A DNA stretch of 10,568 nt, taken from assembly GCA_030450335.1 (NCBI GenBank), contig JAKDIS010000093.1:1-10568 (forward strand). Reading direction: 5' to 3'. The stretch comes from Corynebacterium sp. (GTDB taxonomy: Bacteria > Actinomycetota > Actinomycetes > Mycobacteriales > Mycobacteriaceae). Below the pieces are notes generated by a model, which worked only from the letters and a program-made list of their open reading frames with translations, ran no database searches and was not told the origin of the DNA. The position numbers and the translations under genes are program-made. Positions 1 to 5,831 of the stretch are shown here, in pieces (position 1 is the first letter of the stretch; the number at the start of each line of letters is the position of its first letter).

Positions 1-47
1 CCCCCCCCCCCCCGGGTGGGTGGCACCCCCCCCCCCCCCCACCCCCC
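1..47. repeat. Cytosine homopolymer tracts (poly-G on minus strand)
   Basis: The window opens with 13 C, then a G-rich spacer (GGGTGGGTGGCA), then 15 C (26-40), one A and 6 more C (42-47). On the minus strand, which is the sense strand of glnA2, this gives three long G runs and can form a G-quadruplex. It lies about 75 bases beyond the glnA2 stop codon. The first tract reaches the window edge, so its full length is unknown. Homopolymers this long are error-prone in sequencing, so the exact counts are uncertain. Confidence 0.8.
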
Positions 48-96
48 GGCGCGGGGTTTCAGGGACCGACGGAGCAACCCGGCGACCGCGACTAAG

Positions 97-115
97 CGGC
101 GGTTCCAGACCGCCG
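97..115 (-). terminator. Hairpin after glnA2, possible terminator
   Basis: A perfect 7-bp stem (97-103 pairing with 109-115, GC-rich, 5-nt loop) starts 5 bases after the glnA2 stop codon. No U-rich tail follows, so it is not a classical intrinsic terminator. Such tail-less hairpins are common after actinobacterial genes, and the poly-G run further on may add to transcript termination. This is inference from position and structure only. Confidence 0.35.
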
Positions 116-119
116 GACC

Positions 120-1466
120 CTAGAACTCCAGGTTGTGCGCCAGCTCCCACGGAGTCACCTGGGACTGGTAGGACTTCCACTCCTCCCACTTGTTGCGCAG
201 GAAGTACTCGAAGACGTGCTCGCCCAGGGCGTCCGCCACGAGCTCGGACTTCTCCATCTCGCGCAGGGCCAGGTCCAGGTCGGTGGGCAGGTCCTTGTAG
301 CCCATCGCCATGCGCTCGCGACGGGTCATGCCCGCCACGTCCTCCTCGACCGGCGGGTGCAGCTCGTAGCCTTCCCGGATGCCCTTCAGCCCGGCGGCCA
401 GCAGCACGGCGTAGGTCAGGTACGGGTTCGCGCCGGAGTCCGGCGTGCGGATCTCCACGCGACGCGAGGACGGCTTGTGCACCGTGTACATCGGCACGCG
501 GATCATCGCCGACCGGTTGGACGCACCCCACGTCGCCGCGGTCGGGGCCTCCGCGCCACTGGTCAGACGCTTGTAGGAGTTGACCCACTGGTTGGTCACC
601 GCGGAGATCTCCGGGGCGTGCTCCAGGATGCCGGCGATGAAGGACTTCGCCGTGCCCGAGAGGTAGAACTGGTCGTCCGGGTCGTGGAAGGCGTTGTTCT
701 CGCCCTCGAACAGGGACATGTGCGTGTGCATCGCCGAACCGGGGTACTCGTGGAAGGGCTTCGGCATGAACGTGGCGCGCACGTCGTTACGTGAGGCGAC
801 CTGCTTGACCATGTAGCGGAAGCTCATCACGTTGTCGGCCATCGACAGGGCGTCGGCGAAACGCAGGTCGATCTCCTGTTGGCCGGGGCCGGCCTCGTGG
901 TGGGAGAACTCCACGGAGATGCCCATCGACTCCAACGCGGAGATCGCGTCCTGCCGGAACAGCGGAGCGGCGTCGGTGACGGCCTGGTCGAAGTAGCCGC
1001 CGGTGTCGGCGGGCCGCGGACGCCCGTCCGGACCGTCCTGGTTCTTGAGCAGGAAGAACTCTATCTCCGGGTGCACGTAGCAGGAGAAGCCCTCGTCCGC
1101 GGCGCGGTTGAGCTGGCGGCGCAGCACCTGACGCGGGTCCGCCCAGCTCGGCTCACCGTCCGGCATGGCGATGTCGCAGAACATGCGCGCGGTGAGCACC
1201 TGGTTGTCGCCGCCGGCAGTGTCCAGGGGCAGGATCTGGAACGTCGACGGGTCCGGCTTGGCGATCGTGTCGGACTCGACCACACGCGAGAACCCCTCGA
1301 TCGAGGACCCGTCGAACCCGATGCCCTCGGCGAATGCGCCCTCGAGCTCCGCGGGAGCGACGGCGACGGACTTCAGGTACCCCTGAATGTCCGTGAACCA
1401 CAGACGGACGAAGCGGATGTCCCGTTCCTCGAGCGTGCGGAGGACGTATTCCTGTTGGCGACTCAT
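120..1466 (-). CDS. glnA2: Glutamine synthetase, GlnA2 type
   Basis: This 448-residue cytoplasmic enzyme belongs to the glutamine synthetase family, which makes glutamine from glutamate, ammonia and ATP. The N-terminal beta-grasp domain carries FDGSSIEGF (51-59). The catalytic domain carries HPEIEFF (132-138), the ATP-site stretch MPKPF...GSAMHTHMSL (234-252) and the substrate loop NRSAMIRVP (317-325). The region that in GlnA1-type enzymes carries the adenylylated tyrosine (NLYDLP) reads GYKDLP here (389-394): the residue directly before DLP is lysine, so GlnE-type control is unlikely. The divergent panB neighbour matches the order I recall for mycobacterial glnA2. I chose the ATG at 1466 because it sits 7 bases after a TACGAT -10 hexamer. 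An in-frame ATG at 1475 would overlap that hexamer. GlnA2-clade enzymes may have roles other than bulk nitrogen assimilation. Confidence 0.92.
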   Translation of the reverse strand: MSRQQEYVLRTLEERDIRFVRLWFTDIQGYLKSVAVAPAELEGAFAEGIGFDGSSIEGFSRVVESDTIAKPDPSTFQILPLDTAGGDNQVLTARMFCDIAMPDGEPSWADPRQVLRRQLNRAADEGFSCYVHPEIEFFLLKNQDGPDGRPRPADTGGYFDQAVTDAAPLFRQDAISALESMGISVEFSHHEAGPGQQEIDLRFADALSMADNVMSFRYMVKQVASRNDVRATFMPKPFHEYPGSAMHTHMSLFEGENNAFHDPDDQFYLSGTAKSFIAGILEHAPEISAVTNQWVNSYKRLTSGAEAPTAATWGASNRSAMIRVPMYTVHKPSSRRVEIRTPDSGANPYLTYAVLLAAGLKGIREGYELHPPVEEDVAGMTRRERMAMGYKDLPTDLDLALREMEKSELVADALGEHVFEYFLRNKWEEWKSYQSQVTPWELAHNLEF

Positions 1467-1473
1467 GGCCCCC

Positions 1474-1479
1474 ATCGTA
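1474..1479 (-). promoter_or_regulatory. -10 element of glnA2 (TACGAT)
   Basis: TACGAT fits the TANNNT pattern of actinobacterial -10 boxes and lies 7 bases before the glnA2 ATG, the spacing expected for a leaderless transcript. I see no convincing -35. Confidence 0.5.
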
Positions 1480-1528
1480 ACGCCCGCCCCGGCGGTCAGC
1501 CCCTTTTTTCCGGCCGGTTGCACGGGTT

Positions 1529-1544
1529 GTTACACATCGTTAAC
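1529..1544. promoter_or_regulatory. Possible regulator site between glnA2 and panB
   Basis: GTTAC-N6-TTAAC resembles the GTNAC-N6-GTNAC boxes bound by GlnR in other actinobacteria, with one mismatch. It contains an inverted TGTTA/TAACA pair and overlaps the putative panB -35. If the organism is a Corynebacterium, nitrogen control would normally run through AmtR, so the GlnR reading may be wrong. Confidence 0.2.
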
Positions 1545-1569
1545 ACCTGCCTGCCTGACGTGGCACAAT
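1540..1569 (+). promoter_or_regulatory. panB promoter
   Basis: TTAACA (1540-1545, one mismatch to TTGACA) is followed after 18 bases by CACAAT (1564-1569), preceded by TGG as in an extended -10. The panB ATG comes 8 bases later, so transcription may start at or next to the start codon. Confidence 0.55.
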
Positions 1570-1577
1570 ATCGTGAC

Positions 1578-2414
1578 ATGGCTGACAAGAACGAGACCAC
1601 CGGATACCTCGCACCCACCCGTCAGGTCCGCATCGGCGACCTGCGCAAGCGCAAGGACTCGGGCGAGAAATGGGCCATGCTCACGGCCTACGACTACTCC
1701 AGTGCGCGGGCGTTGTCCGCCGGCGGGATCGAGTGCCTGCTGGTCGGCGACTCCGCCGCCAACGTGGTGTTCGGCTACTCCCAGACCCAGCAGATCAGTC
1801 TCGACGAGATGATCTACATCGCCGCCGCCGTGGTGCGCGGTGCGGGCAACGCCCTGGTCGTCGCCGACCTCCCGTTCGGCACCTACGAGGCCTCCGACGA
1901 GCAGGCGGTGCGCTCGGCCGCGGAGATGATGCGGCGTTCCGGCGCGGCGATGGTCAAGATCGAAGGCGGGGTGCGCATCGCCCCGCGGATCCGCGCGCTG
2001 GTCGCCGCGGGTATCCCGGTGTGCGCGCACATCGGCTTCACCCCGCAGTCGGTCAACGCCCTGTCGGGATTCAAGGTCCAGGGCCGTGGGGACGCCGCGG
2101 ACCAGCTGCTCGACGACGTGCGCGCCGTGGCCGAGGCCGGCGCGGACTTCGTGGTGCTGGAGATGGTGCCGGCGGACGTCGCCGCGCGGGCGACCGAGGC
2201 CGTCGACATCCCCACCGTCGGCATCGGCGCCGGCCCGGGGACGGACGCCCAGGTGCTGGTGTGGCACGACATCGCCGCACACCCCGCCGACGGCCACCGG
2301 CCGAAGTTCGCCAAGCAGTGGGCGCAGGTCGGTGAGGACCTCACGAACGCCGCGGCGTCCTACAAGCGCGAGGTCGCCGAGGGCACCTTCCCGGCCGAGG
2401 AGCACTGCTTCTAG
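1578..2414 (+). CDS. panB: 3-methyl-2-oxobutanoate hydroxymethyltransferase
   Basis: PanB transfers a hydroxymethyl group from 5,10-methylene-tetrahydrofolate to 2-oxoisovalerate to give ketopantoate, the first committed step towards pantothenate and CoA. The 278-residue product is the usual length. Expected metal ligands are visible as D58 in LLVGDS, D97 in VADLPF and E129 in MVKIEGG. The probable catalytic acid is E195 in VVLEMVP. HIGFTPQSVN (151-160) and GIGAG (215-219) are family signatures. The ATG at 1578 is chosen because it follows a good promoter at leaderless spacing and the conserved part begins near residue 30. The open frame continues upstream, but that stretch is antisense to glnA2 and is not PanB-like. 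No panC follows; the next gene is an unrelated sigma factor. Confidence 0.95.
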   Translation: MADKNETTGYLAPTRQVRIGDLRKRKDSGEKWAMLTAYDYSSARALSAGGIECLLVGDSAANVVFGYSQTQQISLDEMIYIAAAVVRGAGNALVVADLPFGTYEASDEQAVRSAAEMMRRSGAAMVKIEGGVRIAPRIRALVAAGIPVCAHIGFTPQSVNALSGFKVQGRGDAADQLLDDVRAVAEAGADFVVLEMVPADVAARATEAVDIPTVGIGAGPGTDAQVLVWHDIAAHPADGHRPKFAKQWAQVGEDLTNAAASYKREVAEGTFPAEEHCF

Positions 2415-2448
2415 AAACGGACCTCACGTTCCCGGTCGCCGGCGCGTC

Positions 2449-2454
2449 TACCCT
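2449..2454 (+). promoter_or_regulatory. -10 element of the sigma factor gene (TACCCT)
   Basis: TACCCT lies in the 48-base gap after panB, 8 bases before the ATG at 2463, and fits TANNNT at leaderless spacing. No ribosome-binding site is visible in the gap. I see no clear -35 and no obvious ECF-type GGAAC motif. Confidence 0.45.
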
Positions 2455-2462
2455 GTGTGACG

Positions 2463-2972
2463 ATGCAGCAACCATTCGATGAGGCCGTGAGACGGCACGG
2501 AGCCACCGTGCTGCGGGTCTGCCGCGCCGTACTCGGCCCCGGCCCGGACGCCGACGACGCGTGGTCCGAGTCCTTCCTGGCCGCACTACGCTCCTGGCCC
2601 GAGCTGGCCGACGACACGAACGTGGAGGCGTGGCTGGTGCGCGTCGCCCACCGCAAGGCCGTGGACGTCACCCGGGCCCGTGCCCGGCACGCCGTCCCCA
2701 GCGACGACCTGCCCGAACAGGCTTCCGCACTGGGCAATCCCGAGGACTCCGCCGGCCAGGACGGACACGGGGTGTGGGCCGCGGTGACGGCGCTCCCGGA
2801 GCGCCAGCGCCTCGCGATCGCCTACCACTACCTCGGCGGACTGCCGCACACCGAGACCGCCGGGATCATCGGCGGGACCCCGGAGGCGGTGCGACGCGCC
2901 GCGTCCGACGGCATCAGGAGTCTGCGCAGGACCTACCGCGCCGAGGCGCACACGAAAGGACGGTCGCGATGA
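2463..2972 (+). CDS. ECF-type RNA polymerase sigma factor
   Basis: This is a 169-residue sigma-70-family protein with only regions 2 and 4, as in the extracytoplasmic-function class. Region 2 spans about residues 5-75, including DDAWSESFLAALRSW and WLVRVAHRKAVD, which correspond to the core-binding and -10-recognition helices. A variable linker follows. Region 4 spans about 103-158, with the LPERQR motif (111-116) and a helix-turn-helix ending AVRRAASDGIRSLRR that would read the -35. No anti-sigma factor gene and no membrane segment lies nearby. The stop codon overlaps the ATG of the methyltransferase gene in an ATGA arrangement, so the two are translationally coupled. A GTG at 2457 is an alternative start adding two residues. 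I cannot assign the ECF subgroup. A role in a DNA-alkylation or related stress response is inferred from the neighbour only. Confidence 0.82.
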   Translation: MQQPFDEAVRRHGATVLRVCRAVLGPGPDADDAWSESFLAALRSWPELADDTNVEAWLVRVAHRKAVDVTRARARHAVPSDDLPEQASALGNPEDSAGQDGHGVWAAVTALPERQRLAIAYHYLGGLPHTETAGIIGGTPEAVRRAASDGIRSLRRTYRAEAHTKGRSR

Positions 2973-3574
2973 CCGACGAACTCTCCGACCTCTTCCCCGT
3001 CGACCCTGCCACGTTGGACGGGTTGGACGGGCTGCGCGCGAGCCTTGCGGCGAAGGCCGCCGAACACGACCTGGTGGACGTCGCCTACCGCACGGTCGAC
3101 TCCCCGGTGGGCACGTTGCTGGTGGCCGCGACCGCCACGGGCCTGGTGCGCGTCGCCTTCGAACGCGAGGGCTTCGACACGGTGCTGGAGTCCCTGGCGA
3201 CGAAGGTCAGCCCGCGGGTGTTGGAAGCGCCGCGGCGCCTGGACACCGTAGCCACCGAGCTGGACGAGTACTTCACCGGCGGCAGGCACGCCTTCGACGT
3301 GCCCCTGGACTACGCCATGTCCTCGGGATTCCGGCAGCAGGTGCAGCGCCACCTGCCGCACATCGGCTACGGGCACACGCAGACCTACAAGGAGGTCGCC
3401 GAACTGGTCGGCAACCCGAAGGCGGTCCGCGCCGTGGGTACCGCCTGCGCGACCAACCCGCTGCCGGTCGTGGTGCCCTGCCACCGGGTGCTTCGCTCCG
3501 ACGGGGGTCTCGGCGGCTACCTCGGCGGCCTGGAGGCCAAGACCACGCTGCTCACGCTGGAGCACGCTGTGTGA
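2969..3574 (+). CDS. ogt: Methylated-DNA-[protein]-cysteine S-methyltransferase
   Basis: This 201-residue suicide repair protein moves the alkyl group from O6-alkylguanine (and O4-alkylthymine) to its own cysteine. The acceptor is C171 in PCHRV (170-174). The DNA-binding part shows YKEVAELVGNPKAVRAVG (140-157), where R154 corresponds to the arginine finger that flips the base. GGYLGG (182-187) forms part of the active-site wall. The N-terminal half (about 37-110) is the usual less conserved ribonuclease-H-like domain, extended by roughly 35 residues, and lacks the zinc-cysteine module of Ada. The ATG overlaps the sigma factor stop by four bases and is preceded by AAAGGA (2955-2960) at 8-base spacing, one of the few clear ribosome-binding sites here. 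Expression is probably tied to the sigma factor. Confidence 0.93.
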   Translation: MTDELSDLFPVDPATLDGLDGLRASLAAKAAEHDLVDVAYRTVDSPVGTLLVAATATGLVRVAFEREGFDTVLESLATKVSPRVLEAPRRLDTVATELDEYFTGGRHAFDVPLDYAMSSGFRQQVQRHLPHIGYGHTQTYKEVAELVGNPKAVRAVGTACATNPLPVVVPCHRVLRSDGGLGGYLGGLEAKTTLLTLEHAV

Positions 3575-3596
3575 GCATCGGGACGCCAGACGGACG

Positions 3597-3770
3597 CTAG
3601 TCGTCCTCGTCCCAGTCGTCGGCCGCCTTCGTGCGCGCCCGCGCCGTCTCCAGGGCCTGCTCTGCCTCCTGCTTCGAGGTGTACGGGCCCATGCGGTTGT
3701 CCCAGCCCGAGGTCTTGCCCTGGGTCACCTCACCACTGGAGGTGTCGAAGTACCACTCGTTGTCGCTCAT
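3597..3770 (-). CDS. Small SPOR-like hypothetical protein
   Basis: A 57-residue acidic protein, with the pattern WYFDTSSGEVTQGKTSGW (6-23), then RMGPYTSKQEAEQALETA (26-43), and an acidic tail ending DDWDEDD. Aromatic residues and GPY followed by a short helix suggest half of a SPOR-like fold. From memory, short proteins of this type are widespread in actinobacteria, annotated as hypothetical or SPOR-domain proteins, with no firm function. There is no signal peptide or membrane segment. The ATG at 3770 lies 8 bases after TAGACT, consistent with a leaderless message. It is convergent with ogt (22-base gap) and 21 bases downstream of the second DUF202 gene on the same strand. The sequence pattern supports a real gene despite its size. 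Confidence 0.72.
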   Translation of the reverse strand: MSDNEWYFDTSSGEVTQGKTSGWDNRMGPYTSKQEAEQALETARARTKAADDWDEDD

Positions 3771-3778
3771 ACCGTTCG

Positions 3779-3784
3779 AGTCTA
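3779..3784 (-). promoter_or_regulatory. -10 element of the small SPOR-like gene (TAGACT)
   Basis: TAGACT lies 8 bases before the ATG at 3770, the same geometry as at other starts here. It lies in one copy of a tandem 10-bp repeat, so a second TAGAC occurs 10 bases upstream. Confidence 0.45.
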
Positions 3785-3797
3785 ACCGCGTCTAACC
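3780..3797. repeat. Tandem 10-bp repeat at the DUF202 / small-gene junction
   Basis: GTCTAACCGC (3780-3789) is followed at once by GTCTAACC (3790-3797). The repeat covers the stop codon of the second DUF202 gene (3792-3794) and the -10 of the small gene. Confidence 0.7.
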
Positions 3798-4139
3798 ACC
3801 GAACGCACCACGCGCGTCGGCCAGCACGAACACCATGCCCGCCAGCCCCAGCACCACCGTGCCGGCCGTCAGTGCCACCACCGCGCCGGACGAGACCCCC
3901 GGCGCCGCGTCCTGCGCACCTGCCACCGCGCGCCGGTAGCGGTCGTAGCGACGCCGCTGCGTCGCGTAGATCACCCCCGCCACCAGCATCAACCCGCCGG
4001 AGACCGCCACGACCACCGCACCGTAGTGCGGCGCCCAGCGCAGCATCACCGCCGCGGCCACCAGGTAGGCCAACGAGGTCCTGCCCCAGGACATGCTCGT
4101 GCGCTCCGGCTGCAACCCCGGGTCCGTCGGCAGGCTCAC
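3792..4139 (-). CDS. DUF202 family membrane protein (second of pair)
   Basis: A 115-residue inner-membrane protein of unknown function. The N-terminal motif LQPERTSMSWGRT (9-21) is typical of YidG-type DUF202 proteins. Three hydrophobic segments follow (about 20-36, 40-59 and 84-108), with a basic loop QRRRYDRYRR (61-70) between the second and third. The GTG start overlaps the stop codon of the first DUF202 gene by four bases, so the pair is co-translated. From memory, tandem DUF202 genes of the YidH and YidG types occur side by side in many bacteria, suggesting a two-subunit membrane complex. The transport or sensing role is unknown. Confidence 0.85.
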   Translation of the reverse strand: MSLPTDPGLQPERTSMSWGRTSLAYLVAAAVMLRWAPHYGAVVVAVSGGLMLVAGVIYATQRRRYDRYRRAVAGAQDAAPGVSSGAVVALTAGTVVLGLAGMVFVLADARGAFGG

Positions 4140-4591
4140 GAGAACACCATGACCGTGACCACCACCGCGGCGAGCACCGCGCCCACCGACAGGGCCGGCA
4201 CGATCGCCGGTGCCGGCAACGGCCGGTCCTCACGCATCGCCCGCTCCACGCGCAGCCATCGCACCGCCGCCCCACCCGCCAACAGGATGCCGATGGCGAT
4301 GGCCACCAGCGCACCGGCCGAACGCAGGTGAGCGGGCAGGTCGTCGACGGGCAACGCCTCCAGCGCCACACCACCGGCGATGAACGCCAGCGCGGTACGC
4401 ATCCACGCCAGGAACGTCCGTTCATTGGCCAGGGTGAACCGCGGGTCCGGCTCCTCACCGCCCGGGAACAGCACGCGCGCCAACGCCGGACGCCTACGCT
4501 CCTGCGCTGAGGCCTGCTCTGAGGCCTGCTCTGAGGCCTGCGCTGCGTCCGGTGCCGTGTCGTCGCGCTGTCCTGCGGTGCCGTCATTCAC
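4136..4591 (-). CDS. DUF202 family membrane protein (first of pair, YidH-like)
   Basis: A 151-residue inner-membrane protein of unknown function. The family signature FTLANERTFLAWMRTALAF (52-70) leads into the first membrane helix. Hydrophobic segments lie at about 62-80, 91-110 and 129-150. The first 45 residues are hydrophilic and contain a repeated S-E-Q-A unit (about 20-30) encoded by a 12-bp tandem repeat. I chose the GTG at 4591 because it lies 8 bases after TAGAAT. The next ATG is out of frame. The gene lies just downstream of the RNase P RNA gene on the same strand with its own promoter, and its end overlaps the second DUF202 gene. Confidence 0.87.
   Translation of the reverse strand: MNDGTAGQRDDTAPDAAQASEQASEQASAQERRRPALARVLFPGGEEPDPRFTLANERTFLAWMRTALAFIAGGVALEALPVDDLPAHLRSAGALVAIAIGILLAGGAAVRWLRVERAMREDRPLPAPAIVPALSVGAVLAAVVVTVMVFS
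4507..4542. repeat. 12-bp tandem repeat within the DUF202 gene
   Basis: CTGAGGCCTGCT occurs three times head to tail, the last copy differing in its final base. It encodes the S-E-Q-A repeats near the N-terminus. The unit length is a multiple of three, so slippage would change the linker length without breaking the frame. Confidence 0.9.
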
Positions 4592-4598
4592 GGTGAAT
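4586..4598. promoter_or_regulatory. Perfect palindrome over the DUF202 start codon
   Basis: ATTCAC and GTGAAT face each other around one central base. The palindrome starts 2 bases after the -10 hexamer and includes the GTG start, where the transcript would begin. It could be an operator or an RNA hairpin that hides the start; no regulator is known to me for it. Confidence 0.3.
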
Positions 4599-4599
4599 C

Positions 4600-4630
4600 A
4601 TTCTAACGATCGCGGCCGGGCGCCGGTGAA
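4600..4630 (-). promoter_or_regulatory. Promoter of the DUF202 pair
   Basis: TAGAAT (4600-4605) is a strong -10 lying 8 bases before the GTG start. TTCACC (4625-4630) could be a -35 at 19-base spacing. The promoter lies directly beyond the 3' end of the RNase P RNA. Confidence 0.55.
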
Positions 4631-4647
4631 CACGAGAAGAAGTTTTG

Positions 4648-5106
<459 letters not shown>

Positions 5107-5111
5107 GGATA

Positions 5112-5120
5112 ACTCTAGCA
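5112..5120 (-). promoter_or_regulatory. rnpB promoter -10 (TGC-TAGAGT)
   Basis: TAGAGT preceded by TGC forms an extended -10 that places the transcription start at about 5105, where the P1 helix begins. No good -35 is visible. Confidence 0.5.
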
Positions 5121-5140
5121 CCTGCCGGCGCCTCCCCATT

Positions 5141-5160
5141 CAGTGCCGGTCAGTGCCGGT
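5141..5160. repeat. Tandem 10-bp repeat after the phosphatase gene
   Basis: CAGTGCCGGT occurs twice head to tail, ending at the first base of the phosphatase stop codon (5160-5162). It lies between that gene and the rnpB promoter. Confidence 0.9.
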
Positions 5161-5831
5161 TAAAGCAGGTGGTGGGTGTCGTTGACCCCGCGGACCACCG
5201 AATGGTCGGGGTAGAACTCCACGTTCGACAGCCCCGCCAGGTCCAGGTGCAGGGTGGAGTACATCGTGGCCGGCACCTGCAGTGCCCGGCGCAGGATCGC
5301 CTTGATCGGCGACACGTGGCTGACCAGCAGGACGGTGCGGGCACCCGTCAGGCCCTGCTCCGGCGCTCCCGCCAGCCCCTGGACCAGGTCGCCGCACCGC
5401 CGCTCCACGGCGGCCATGCTCTCCCCGCCGACGGTGGGCACGGTGGTGTCGCCGACCCACGCGGCGTGCTCGTCCGGCCAGCGCCGGTGCACCTCGTCGA
5501 AGGTCAGGCCCTCCCACTCGCCGAAGTCGGTCTCGATGAGGTTGTCGTCGACCTCCACCTCCAGGCCCAGCCTGTCCGCCGCCGCGGCGGCGGTCTGCCT
5601 GGTCCTGGCCAGCGGTGAGGAGATGATCCGGTCGATCCCCTGGCCGGCGTCCTGACGTGCTGCCAGGAAGGACGCCGCCCGCCGCGCCTGCTCGACGCCG
5701 AGGTCGGTGAGGTCCGGGTCGCTGCGTCCGGAGAACACCCCGGCCGCCGACATTTCCGTCTGCCCGTGGCGCAGCAGCAGCACCCGCACCGGCGCGCCGC
5801 GCTCACCCATCCACCCCGGCGCGCCACTCAC
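5160..5831 (-). CDS. Histidine phosphatase family protein, CobC / phosphoglycerate mutase-like
   Basis: A 223-residue protein of the histidine phosphatase superfamily. The phosphohistidine motif is LLLRHGQTE (18-26, nucleophile H22). Other active-site parts are SSPLARTRQT (71-80), the acid E100 in ETDFGEWEG, and the second histidine H172 in VSHVSP. In mycobacteria the gene at this place (Rv2228c) encodes an N-terminal RNase HI domain joined to this phosphatase domain; here the RNase H part is absent. The GTG at 5831 overlaps the stop codon of the upstream zinc-ribbon gene by four bases, which favours it over the ATG at 5810. This is the last gene of the nif3 operon. Alpha-ribazole phosphatase or general acid phosphatase are the likeliest activities; sequence alone does not separate them. 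Confidence 0.85.
   Translation of the reverse strand: MSGAPGWMGERGAPVRVLLLRHGQTEMSAAGVFSGRSDPDLTDLGVEQARRAASFLAARQDAGQGIDRIISSPLARTRQTAAAAADRLGLEVEVDDNLIETDFGEWEGLTFDEVHRRWPDEHAAWVGDTTVPTVGGESMAAVERRCGDLVQGLAGAPEQGLTGARTVLLVSHVSPIKAILRRALQVPATMYSTLHLDLAGLSNVEFYPDHSVVRGVNDTHHLL

Noticed and set aside
879..1577. Upstream extension of the panB frame
   Set aside because: The extension is antisense to glnA2 and unlike PanB. The ATG at 1578 follows a good promoter and gives the normal family length.
1530..2405. 291-codon open frame antisense to panB
   Set aside because: It is a shadow of panB produced by high G+C content. The product is rich in Gly/Arg/His/Val with no domain pattern, and panB is unmistakable on the other strand.
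3592..3606. Hairpin GGACG / CGTCC between ogt and the small gene
   Set aside because: A 5-bp stem with no U tract, partly inside the small gene, is too weak to call a terminator.
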